Assembly: GCF_026342405.1 (NCBI RefSeq)
Contig: NZ_JAPEMU010000001.1
Coordinates: 5,456,001-5,520,000, forward strand
DNA length: 64,000 nucleotides
Direction: 5' to 3'
Source of the DNA: Kitasatospora sp. NBC_00240
GTDB lineage: Bacteria > Actinomycetota > Actinomycetes > Streptomycetales > Streptomycetaceae
In this document: piece after piece, positions 26,173 to 33,805 of the stretch
Layout: the number at the start of each line of letters is the position of its first letter
Position numbering within the stretch: the stretch's first letter is position 1
Notes under the pieces: generated by a model
Told to the model about the DNA's origin: nothing
The model's database searches: none
The model's input: the letters and a program-made list of their open reading frames with translations, nothing else
Translations under genes and position numbers: made by a program

Positions 26173-27222
26173 ATGGGGATCTTCGCAGTGGAACGGGACC
26201 ATCGGGAGGGAAGCGACGTCGACGACGTGCTCGCCCGGGCCCGCGGATCCGTCGATCCGGCTCTGCGCGCGGCCGTCGGCACCCTGCCCCCGTCCCTACG
26301 ACGCATCGCGGCCTACCACTTCGGCTGGTCGGAGTCCGACGGCTCCCCGGCGGCCGCGCCCGCCGGCAAGGCGATCAGGCCCGCCCTGGTGCTGGCGGCG
26401 ACCCAGGCCCTCGGCGGGGATCCCGCCGCCGCGGCCCGCGCCGCCGCCGCGGTGGAGCTGATCCACAACTTCACGCTGCTCCACGACGACGTCATCGACG
26501 GGGACGACACCAGGCGTCACCGCCTCACCGCCTGGCGGGTCTTCGGCACCACCGAGGCGATCCTCGCCGGTGACGCCCTGCACTCGCTGGCCCTGCGCAC
26601 CCTCGCCGAGGACACCCACCCGGCGGCGCAGGCCGCCGTCCGGCGCCTCGCCGACTGCGTGGTCGAGCTGTGCGCGGGCCAGCAGGCCGATTGCGCCTTC
26701 GAACAGCGCAGTGACGTTTCGCTCGCCGAATGCCTGGCGATGGCCGAGGCCAAGACCGGCGCCCTGCTGGGCTGCGCCTGCGCCGTCGGCGCCCTCTACG
26801 CGGGGGCCGGCGAGGAGGCCGCCCGGGCGATGGACGCGTTCGGTCGCGAGATCGGCCTGGCGTTCCAGCTGATCGACGACCTGATCGGGATCTGGGGCGA
26901 CCCCGAGGTCACCGGCAAGCCGGTCGGCGCGGACCTGGTGGCCCGGAAGAAGTCCCTCCCGGTGGTGGCCGCCCTCGGCGCCGGCACGGCCGAGGCCGCG
27001 GTGCTCGCCAGCCTCTACAACCTGGACCGCCCGCTGACCGATGACGAGCTGGCGCGCTGCGCCCGGGCGGTGGAGGCGGCCGGCGGTCGGGCCTGGGCCC
27101 AGGGCGAGTCCTGCGAGCGGATGGCCGCCGCCATCGACCACCTGGCCGCTGCCGTGCCCGAGCCGGCCGACGCCGACGACCTGCTGGCGCTCGCGGAACT
27201 GGTCACCCGGCGCAGCCACTGA
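26173..27222 (+). CDS. Polyprenyl diphosphate synthase, encapsulin cargo
   Basis: This 349-aa trans-isoprenyl diphosphate synthase extends allylic diphosphates with IPP. The first Asp-rich motif is LLHDDVIDGDDTRR (DDxxD, Asp105-Asp109); the second is FQLIDDLIGIWGD (Asp235, Asp236). Phe100, five residues before the first motif, suggests a short product (C15-C20) by the rule known for archaeal GGPP synthases. The N-terminal stretch about 1-55 with VDPALRAAVGTLPPSLRRIA and YHFGW matches the type found as family 2B encapsulin cargo, and its first 20 residues are probably the flexible targeting part. ATG 26173 follows GGGGAGG. Confidence 0.92.
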   Translation: MGIFAVERDHREGSDVDDVLARARGSVDPALRAAVGTLPPSLRRIAAYHFGWSESDGSPAAAPAGKAIRPALVLAATQALGGDPAAAARAAAAVELIHNFTLLHDDVIDGDDTRRHRLTAWRVFGTTEAILAGDALHSLALRTLAEDTHPAAQAAVRRLADCVVELCAGQQADCAFEQRSDVSLAECLAMAEAKTGALLGCACAVGALYAGAGEEAARAMDAFGREIGLAFQLIDDLIGIWGDPEVTGKPVGADLVARKKSLPVVAALGAGTAEAAVLASLYNLDRPLTDDELARCARAVEAAGGRAWAQGESCERMAAAIDHLAAAVPEPADADDLLALAELVTRRSH

Positions 27223-27230
27223 CCCCGCGG

Positions 27231-27275
27231 CCGGGTCGGCCGGGTCGGCCGGGTCGGCCGGTCTCGCCGGTCTCG
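27231..27275 (+). repeat. 9-bp tandem repeats after the prenyltransferase gene
   Basis: Three copies of CCGGGTCGG are followed by two of CCGGTCTCG with no gaps. The surrounding gap 27223-27540 (318 bp) otherwise holds a direct repeat (next entry) and no gene. Confidence 0.75.
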
Positions 27276-27352
27276 CCGGCCCGGCGTTCCGTCCGGCGCC
27301 GCCCGCCGGTCACGAGCAGCGCCCTGTGCCGTCCGGCAGGGCCACCGCCTCC

Positions 27353-27399
27353 GGCCGCCCGGTAAGGCCACCGTGCCTCCCAGGCCGCCCGGTAAGGCC
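27353..27399 (+). repeat. 17-bp direct repeat
   Basis: GGCCGCCCGGTAAGGCC occurs at 27353-27369 and 27383-27399, a 30-bp period; flanking bases are also partly duplicated. Confidence 0.75.
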
Positions 27400-27540
27400 G
27401 TCGGCCCGCGCAGCCGCGCCCCGGCCCGCCCGTCGCGCGGCGGCCGCCGCGACGGGCCCTCGGGCCGGCCGCCGGCGCGCCCCGGCCGTCGCCCCGCTCC
27501 ACCTGACCATGACAGTCCGCCCGATCACGAGGAACAGCCC

Positions 27541-28299
27541 ATGAGTTGGATGGACATCGGCACCCTGGTCATCGTCCTGCTCTGCCTGGCCGCTGCCCTG
27601 AAACTGCTGCAGCGTTACGTCCCGCACCCGGTCCGCGAGGCCCACAACGACGTGGCCGGCTTCATCTTCGCCGCGGTCGGCGTGCTCTACGCCGTCCTGC
27701 TCGCCTTCGTGGTGATCGCCGTCTGGGAGAACAACGACTCCGCCCGTAAGACCACCTTCCAGGAGGCCGACTCGCTGGCCGGCATCTACTGGATCTCCCG
27801 CGAGCTCCCGGCGCCGCTCGGCCCCCAGCTGGAGAAGCGCACGCTCGACTACGCCCGGCTGGTGATGGACACCGAGTGGCCGCTGATGGCCGATCACCAC
27901 AGCAGCCCGGAGGCCACCCAGCTGGTGTACGGGATGCGGGCGGACGTGTTCGCCATCAAGCCGGAGAGCGAGCAGCAGAACGTCCTGTACGAGCACGCCG
28001 TCAGCCACCTGGAGAAGCTGGCCTCCGAGCGCCGTCAGCGGCTGAACCAGGTGGACGACGAGGTGCCGACGCTGCTCTGGGTGGCGCTGATCGCCGGGGC
28101 GGTCCTGACGGTCGGCTTCACCTTCCTGTTCGGCCTCTCCAACACGCTCTCCCACACGCTGATGGTGCTGGCGCTGAGCGGGCTGGTGGTGATCTCACTG
28201 ATCGTCATCAAGGAGATGGACTTCCCGTTCACGGGGGTGACGGCGGTGAAGCCGACGGCCTTCGAGGTCTTCCTCAACCGCCTGCCACCCCCGCGCTGA
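27541..28299 (+). CDS. DUF4239 (bestrophin-like) membrane protein
   Basis: The 252-aa protein has an N-terminal membrane helix (TLVIVLLCLAAALKLL), a second (FIFAAVGVLYAVLLAFVVIA, about 41-60), a soluble helical domain of about 110 residues, and two C-terminal helices (about 180-225). HNDVAGFIFA and WENNDSARKTTFQEADSLAG are typical of DUF4239. Bestrophins are anion channels, but function in this subgroup is unproven. ATG 27541 follows GAGGA. It is the next gene after the encapsulin cargo on the same strand, at 318 bp, so a shared function is not certain. Confidence 0.85.
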   Translation: MSWMDIGTLVIVLLCLAAALKLLQRYVPHPVREAHNDVAGFIFAAVGVLYAVLLAFVVIAVWENNDSARKTTFQEADSLAGIYWISRELPAPLGPQLEKRTLDYARLVMDTEWPLMADHHSSPEATQLVYGMRADVFAIKPESEQQNVLYEHAVSHLEKLASERRQRLNQVDDEVPTLLWVALIAGAVLTVGFTFLFGLSNTLSHTLMVLALSGLVVISLIVIKEMDFPFTGVTAVKPTAFEVFLNRLPPPR

Positions 28300-28428
28300 C
28301 CACCTCCGCTCCTGACGCCTCGTGCCGACGGGCCGGCGGGTACGGGTCCGGGCCGCGCCCCGGACCCGCCCCGGCGGTCACCGCCACGCCCGTCCGGGGT
28401 ACGCAGAGTGCTGATCCATTCGGGGGCA

Positions 28429-28453
28429 CATAGCATCCTTTTGTACTGCTATG
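28429..28453. promoter_or_regulatory. Perfect 7-bp inverted repeat upstream of the DUF1254 pair
   Basis: CATAGCA (28429-28435) and TGCTATG (28447-28453) are separated by the AT-rich 11 bp 28436-28446. The site lies 37 bp before the DUF1254 start, in a place where a repressor could act. Confidence 0.6.
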
Positions 28454-28489
28454 TCCTGATCAGTGCGCTGCCTAGGAGAGACCGTCGCC

Positions 28490-29815
28490 ATGGGAAACCC
28501 GACGCTCGTCGACCCGGACACCATCCGCCCGACCGCTGCCGAGGCCTGGATCTGGGGCTACGCCCTCCTGGAGAACTACCGCACGATGTACCCGCAGGCC
28601 GTCGACGACGCCGATCCGCGCTTCGTCGGCGGATTCGGCGTCTTCCGGCACTACTCCCAGCCGTCCACCCCGGCCAGCACGGACGTGGTGACGCCCAACA
28701 ACGACACCCCGTACTCGTGGGCCTGGCTCGACCTGCGCGCCGAGCCGTGGGTGATCTCGGTGCCCGCCGAGGACCGCTACTACGTGATCCCGGTGCACGA
28801 GCTGGACACCGTGTACGCGGGTTTCGTCGGCTCCCGCGTCACCGGGCCGGGGGCGGGCGACCACCTGGTGGCCGGACCGGGCTGGCAGGGGGAGGTGCCG
28901 GCCGGCATCGCCGGGGTGATCCGGACGGCGACGCAGCTGGTCGGGATCCTCGGCCGGACGTACCTCGCCGGGACGTCCCCGGAGGACGTGGCGGACCTGA
29001 GGGCGGTCCAGCAGCAGTACCGGCTCCGGCCGCTGCACGAGTACACGGGCACCGAGGCCCCGCCGCCCGCGCCCCAGCCGGTGTGGCCGGTCTGGCGCGA
29101 GGAGGTCCTCGGCACCATCGAGTTCTTCAGCTTCCTGGACTTCCTGCTCGGCTTCTTCCCGGTGCTGCCCGCCGAGGCCGACCTGCGCCGCCGGCTGGCG
29201 GCCCTGGGCGTGGACGGCCGGGGCGAGTTCGAGCCCGCCGCGCTGCCGGTCGAGGTACGGGCCGAGATCGAGCGCGGGATCGCCGACGGCCGGGCCGATC
29301 TGGACCACGCCGCCGCCGTGGCGACCAGGGCGGACGGCCTGTTCGGTACCCGTGAACAGATCGGCGGCGACCCCCTCGGGCGGGCCGTCGCCGCCAGGAA
29401 GGGCCTGTACGGCCTGCCGGTCGAGGAGGCCTGGTACGGCGGATGGGTGGCCGACAGTGAGGGCAACAGCCCGCCGAACGCCGCCGACCGGGACTACGTC
29501 CTGCGCTTCGCGCCCGGTGGGCTGCCCCCGGCCGAGTTCTTCTGGTCGGCGACCGTGTACGCGCTGCCGGACCGGCTGCTGGTCGACAACCCGATCGGGC
29601 GCTACTCGATCGGCGACCGCACCCCCGGCCTGGTCCGCGACGCGGACGGCGGTCTGGCCCTGTACGTCCAGGTCAAGCGGCCGGCCGATGCCGAGCACAG
29701 CGCCAACTGGCTGCCCGCGCCGGACGGTCCGTTCAGCATCGTCATCCGGGTGTACGGACCGGCCCGGGCCGTCCTGGACGGCGACTGGGCGCTGCCGGAG
29801 CTCACCCCGCGCTGA
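28490..29815 (+). CDS. DUF1254/DUF1214 domain protein, first copy
   Basis: The 441-aa protein has an N-terminal DUF1254 domain (about 15-140; AWIWGYALLENYRTMYPQAV, VTPNNDTPYSWAWLDLR) and a C-terminal DUF1214 domain (about 320-440; FFWSATVYALPDRLLVDNPI, RYSIGDRTPGLV). No signal peptide is visible, unlike many proteobacterial relatives. The molecular function of the family is unknown. ATG 28490 has GGAGAG upstream. A perfect inverted repeat lies 37 bp before the start. It is followed by a paralogue on the same strand. Confidence 0.88.
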   Translation: MGNPTLVDPDTIRPTAAEAWIWGYALLENYRTMYPQAVDDADPRFVGGFGVFRHYSQPSTPASTDVVTPNNDTPYSWAWLDLRAEPWVISVPAEDRYYVIPVHELDTVYAGFVGSRVTGPGAGDHLVAGPGWQGEVPAGIAGVIRTATQLVGILGRTYLAGTSPEDVADLRAVQQQYRLRPLHEYTGTEAPPPAPQPVWPVWREEVLGTIEFFSFLDFLLGFFPVLPAEADLRRRLAALGVDGRGEFEPAALPVEVRAEIERGIADGRADLDHAAAVATRADGLFGTREQIGGDPLGRAVAARKGLYGLPVEEAWYGGWVADSEGNSPPNAADRDYVLRFAPGGLPPAEFFWSATVYALPDRLLVDNPIGRYSIGDRTPGLVRDADGGLALYVQVKRPADAEHSANWLPAPDGPFSIVIRVYGPARAVLDGDWALPELTPR

Positions 29816-29984
29816 CCCCGTCGCCCGGGAACCCGCCGGCAGCCCCGGCCCGCGCTCCCGCCCACACCCCGCGCTCCCACCCCGCGCCCCCGTCCCCACC
29901 CGTGCCGCGCCTTCCCACCCGCACCCCGTACCGCACCGCCGTACGCGGGAGCCCGGCCGGCCGACCCGCCCGGAAGGACCCCGC

Positions 29985-31319
29985 ATGACCGAGCCCGCGC
30001 TCGAAGCCCTCGCCGCCGACGCCTACATCTACGGGTATCCGCTGGTCGCCGACCTCTCGATGGTCGACCACGTGGGAGCCGAGGGCCTCGGCGGCCTCCT
30101 GCCCGCGCCGTTCAACCGGTTCAGCCACGCCTCGCAGCTGGCCGCCCCGGCGGACGAGTTCGTCTCGGTCAACAACGACACCGTCTACTCGATCGCCCAG
30201 CTCGACCTCTCCGAGGGCCCCCTGGAGCTGCACGTCCCGGACACCGCCGGCGGCTACTACGTGCTGCAGTTCGTCGACGCCTGGAGCAACAACTTCGCCT
30301 ACGTCGGCCGACGGGCGACCGGCACCGCCGAGCAGCGCTGGCTGATCGTGCCGCCGGGCTGGCACGGATCGCCGCCCACGGGGGCGGGGGTGATCACCTC
30401 GCCCACCACGATCGCCACCGTGGTGGGCCGGATCGCCTGCGACGGCCCCGCCGACCTGCCCCGGATCAAGGCGCTCCAGGAGCAGCTGACGGTGGCTCCC
30501 CTGGCGCCGGGCGGCGTACCGGCCGGGCTGCCGGAGCCGGATCCGTCCGTGCCCGCGGAGCTGGCCTTCTTCGAGCGGTTGCGGGTCTGGCAGGCGGCCT
30601 TCCCGCCGGCCGCCGCGGACGTCGAGTACCAGCAGCGGTTCTCGCCGCTCGGGCTGCTGGACGAAGGTCCGTCGCCCTACCGCGCGGCCGCCCCCGAGTG
30701 GACCGCCGCGCTGGTCAAGGGGCTCGCCGCGGGCAAGCAGCGGGTGGAGGAGGCGACCCGGCCGGTCGAGGGCCGGCCGGCCGGCGACTGGAGTGCCGAT
30801 CTCCACCTTTTCGACTACAACCTCGACTTCCTCGGCCCCGGCACGCTGGACGACCCGCGGTGGCGGATCGCCGACCGCCGGGCGGCCTACCTGACCCGCG
30901 CGGCGGCCGCGCGGGCCGGCCTCTGGGGCAATCACGCGTACGAGGCGGTGTACGCCACCGCGTTCCTGGACGAGGAGGGCCGGCAGCTGACCGGCGAGCG
31001 CTCGTACACCGTGCGGTTCGACGTGCCGCCGCCGGTCGACGCCTTCTGGTCCGTCACCATGTACGCCCTGCCCGAGTACTACCTGGTCGCGAACCCGGCC
31101 GAGCGGTACTCGATCGGCGACCGTACGCCCGGGCTGGTGCGCGGCGAGGACGGTTCGCTGACGCTCGTCCTGCAGCGGGAGCGGCCGGCGGACCCGGCGG
31201 AGGCGGCGAACTGGCTGCCGACCCCGGCCGGTGACTTCCGGCCGATGATCCGGCTGTACCAGCCGCAGGCGGCGGTGCTCGACGGCAGCTACCGGCTGCC
31301 GCCGATCCGGCCGCGCTGA
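29985..31319 (+). CDS. DUF1254/DUF1214 domain protein, second copy
   Basis: The 444-aa paralogue of the preceding gene shares the domain order and motifs (AYIYGYPLVADLSMVDHVG, VSVNNDTVYSIAQLDLSEGP, FWSVTMYALPEYYLVANPAE, RYSIGDRTPGLV). The N-terminal half has diverged strongly, with short similarity islands around NNDT and YSIGDRTPGL. ATG 29985 has GGAAGGA. The 169-bp spacer is C-rich on the plus strand. The stop codon lies within an 11-bp triplicated repeat. Confidence 0.88.
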   Translation: MTEPALEALAADAYIYGYPLVADLSMVDHVGAEGLGGLLPAPFNRFSHASQLAAPADEFVSVNNDTVYSIAQLDLSEGPLELHVPDTAGGYYVLQFVDAWSNNFAYVGRRATGTAEQRWLIVPPGWHGSPPTGAGVITSPTTIATVVGRIACDGPADLPRIKALQEQLTVAPLAPGGVPAGLPEPDPSVPAELAFFERLRVWQAAFPPAAADVEYQQRFSPLGLLDEGPSPYRAAAPEWTAALVKGLAAGKQRVEEATRPVEGRPAGDWSADLHLFDYNLDFLGPGTLDDPRWRIADRRAAYLTRAAAARAGLWGNHAYEAVYATAFLDEEGRQLTGERSYTVRFDVPPPVDAFWSVTMYALPEYYLVANPAERYSIGDRTPGLVRGEDGSLTLVLQRERPADPAEAANWLPTPAGDFRPMIRLYQPQAAVLDGSYRLPPIRPR

Positions 31320-31341
31320 GGCCGCGCTGAGGCCGCGCTGA
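31309..31341 (+). repeat. 11-bp triplicate repeat spanning a stop codon
   Basis: GGCCGCGCTGA occurs three times in perfect tandem. The first copy holds the stop codon of the second DUF1254 gene. Confidence 0.85.
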
Positions 31342-31413
31342 GCCCTCCCGGACGAGTCCGCCGCCAGGGGCGCAGTCCGGGGCCGGGACGGCACCGGCCG
31401 CTCGGAGGGCGGC

Positions 31414-33633
31414 CTACCGGTGGGCCGGCGCGCCCCCCGCCCGCTGGTGGCGGCCGCCCGTGCCCGCGGGTGCGGGCGACCCGGCGGAGGGCGAGGCGGC
31501 GGGGGCCGAGGGGGCCGCGGTGGCGCCGGCCGTGCCGCCGTCCGTGGGGGAGGGCGTGGGGCCGCCGGTGGGCTCGGGGGTCGTGGCCGGTGTCGACGGG
31601 GCCGGGCCGCCCGGCGGGGTGGCGGGGGCGGTGCCCGGCGAACCCGTCGGGGTGTCGGCGGGTGTCCCGGCGGTGGGCCCGGTGGACGGGCCCGGACCGG
31701 TGCCCGGACCGGTGCCCGGAGCGGTGGTCGGGTCGGCGGGGGTCGACGGGCTCCCGCCGCGCTGGTGCGGGCCGCCCTCCAGGGTGACCACGGCCTGGGA
31801 CGGCGGGAGAGCGATCCGGGCCGTCCAGGCGCCGGCGGGGGCGCGTTCCTCGTCGACCGTCACGGTGACGGTGATCCGCTGGCCGGGTGCCAGCGTGCCG
31901 GCGTCCCGGCTGAGGCGCAGCCAGTCCACGTCCAGGACGGCGTGCCAGTGGATCTCCGTCCCGCCCGCGTTGGTCATGGTGATCACCGTGCGGCTGCCGT
32001 ACTCGGCGGCCTCCACCGTGAGCAGCCCGACCGGGGCGGGCCCGGGCGCGGCGGGCGGCGGCATCGGCGTCGAGTGCAGGGCCGCGCCGGCGATCGGGGT
32101 CGAACCGAGGGCGGGGACGGGGACGGCAGGGCCCTGGATCTTGGGGAACAACGTTTCTGCGGGGAGGGCTCCGGCCAGTTCGAGCCCGCCGCCGGTCTGC
32201 CCGGTGGTGCGGTCGGCGCCCGGCTCGCCGGGCAGCGGCGAGGCCGCCGGTGCGTCGGCCGAGCGGCGGCCCGCGGAGCGGCCGTCGTCGTCGACGCGCA
32301 CGGAGGAGACCGTGGCGGCCGCGTCGGCCGTCCCGCCGTTCTGGTGCCCGGCCCAGAGCGCGACCACCGGCGCGGCCAGCACCGCCGCGAGGACGCCCGT
32401 GGTCAGCACCCGCTGGCGGACCGCCCCGGTCCGGGCCGGGGCGGGCGCCCGGTGCCGGGGGAACCCGCGCTGGTCGAAGCGCAGGCCGGGCTCCTCCAGC
32501 CGGCGGCGGGCCGCCGCCCGGGCCGCTCGCCGGCCGGCGGCCGCGCCGGCCAGGAACGCGGCTCCGGCCGGCCCCGAGGGACCGCCGGGCCGGGCCGGCG
32601 CACCGCTGCGGGCGGGCCCGCCGGCAGCGCCCGGGCCGCCGCGGGCCGCCCGGGCGGGGTGGGCGTTCGCCGGCGAGGCCGGGTTCGGGGCCGGGTCGGG
32701 AGCCGCCGGCGCGGGCACGGCGGCCAGGCCGGGGGCGGTCCGCTCGGCGCGGGCTCGGCCCGGGCCCGTGGGGTCGGGTCCGGCGCCGGCCGCACCGGCG
32801 CTTGAGGTGCTGTCGGCGGCGCCGGCCGGCCCGGAGCGGGCCGTGGCCGGCGCGGTGAGCATCGGCAGCCCCGGCAGACCCGTGAGCCCCTCCCGTACCT
32901 CGCCGGCGACCCGCTCCGCCGTCCCCCGGCAGGTCGGGCAGTCGACCACGTGCTGGACCAGCTCGCGGCGCAGCCCGGGGCCGAGCACCCGCCCGCCCCG
33001 CCCGCCGTCGGGTTGCGGACCGCGCCCGGCCGAGACCGGCCCGCACCAGCTCTCGGCGCCCGCGCCGGCCAGCCGGTCCAGCTCCGGACAGCTGCCGACC
33101 AGCAGGACCAGCAGGGCCGCCCTGGTCCGCCGGACCTCGGCGCCGCCGGAGGCCAGCAGCGCCCGCGCGGTGTCGGCCGGCACCCCGAGCACGGCCGCCA
33201 CCTCGATCGGACTGAGCCGGTGGCGCACCGCGAGCTCCAGGGCCTCCCGCTGCTCCGGGTCCGTCCCGGCCGCCTCGGGCCAGGCCAGCGCGGCCAGCTC
33301 CCCGTGGTGGTCACCGGCGGGGGCCGCGGCCGGGCCCGCACCGGCCCCCGCGGGGGAGTCGGCGGGCGGGCCGTCCGGCGCCGGAGCTCCGGGGCCGCGC
33401 TCCAGGCGGGCCAGGCAGCAGTACCGGGCCAGCGAGTAGAGCCAGGCCCTGAGCAGCCCGGGCTCGGCCAGCCGCTCGCCGTGCCGCAGGGCCAGCTCGC
33501 GGACCTCCAGGACCGCCTCGACGGCCGCCTCGTGCTCGCACAGCACCGACAGGCAGTAGGTGAACAGTCCGTCCAGCTGGCGGTCGTAGGCCGCGAGCAC
33601 CGGGTTGCGGGACCTTTCCACACGCGTAGTCAC
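31414..33633 (-). CDS. Membrane-spanning sigma factor fused to zinc finger and BACON-like domain
   Basis: The 739-aa protein has sigma-70-like region 2 (residues 10-90; LDGLFTYCLSVLCEHEAAVE, LLRAWLYSLARYC) and region 4 (about 130-185; LAVRHRLSPIEVAAVLGVPA). A zinc-anti-sigma motif HVVDCPTC (HX3CX2C) follows near 255. A long Ala/Pro linker leads to a membrane helix (VLTTGVLAAVLAAPVVALWA), an Ig/BACON-like extracytoplasmic domain (SRTVITMTNAGGTEIHWHAV, WLRLSRDAGTLAPGQRITVT) and a Pro/Thr tail. TACCGT lies 7 nt before GTG 33633. It may be an ECF sigma joined to its own anti-sigma and sensor. The sigma regions are diverged, so promoter activity is uncertain. Confidence 0.75.
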   Translation of the reverse strand: MTTRVERSRNPVLAAYDRQLDGLFTYCLSVLCEHEAAVEAVLEVRELALRHGERLAEPGLLRAWLYSLARYCCLARLERGPGAPAPDGPPADSPAGAGAGPAAAPAGDHHGELAALAWPEAAGTDPEQREALELAVRHRLSPIEVAAVLGVPADTARALLASGGAEVRRTRAALLVLLVGSCPELDRLAGAGAESWCGPVSAGRGPQPDGGRGGRVLGPGLRRELVQHVVDCPTCRGTAERVAGEVREGLTGLPGLPMLTAPATARSGPAGAADSTSSAGAAGAGPDPTGPGRARAERTAPGLAAVPAPAAPDPAPNPASPANAHPARAARGGPGAAGGPARSGAPARPGGPSGPAGAAFLAGAAAGRRAARAAARRRLEEPGLRFDQRGFPRHRAPAPARTGAVRQRVLTTGVLAAVLAAPVVALWAGHQNGGTADAAATVSSVRVDDDGRSAGRRSADAPAASPLPGEPGADRTTGQTGGGLELAGALPAETLFPKIQGPAVPVPALGSTPIAGAALHSTPMPPPAAPGPAPVGLLTVEAAEYGSRTVITMTNAGGTEIHWHAVLDVDWLRLSRDAGTLAPGQRITVTVTVDEERAPAGAWTARIALPPSQAVVTLEGGPHQRGGSPSTPADPTTAPGTGPGTGPGPSTGPTAGTPADTPTGSPGTAPATPPGGPAPSTPATTPEPTGGPTPSPTDGGTAGATAAPSAPAASPSAGSPAPAGTGGRHQRAGGAPAHR

Positions 33634-33646
33634 CCGCCCGACGGTA
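33634..33646 (-). promoter_or_regulatory. -10 element of a leaderless promoter for the sigma fusion
   Basis: Minus-strand TACCGT (33646-33641) is followed by 7 nt and GTG 33633. There is no ribosome site. Confidence 0.55.
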
Positions 33647-33792
33647 GAGAGCCGGCGGGCCAGGGCCGGGCGATTCGGGCTCGCTGTACTTCTTTCGGGT
33701 AACAACACCACCCGCCCGTGTCCCTTCGGCACCAGCGGCTGCCGGGGGCGGGGCGGCCCGGGCGGCCGGTCGGGACTGTCGGAGGCAGGCGC

Positions 33793-33805
33793 TACGGTGG
33801 GCCGC
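33793..33805 (+). promoter_or_regulatory. -10 element of a leaderless radA promoter
   Basis: TACGGT (33793-33798) is followed by 7 nt and ATG 33806. There is no ribosome site. Confidence 0.6.
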
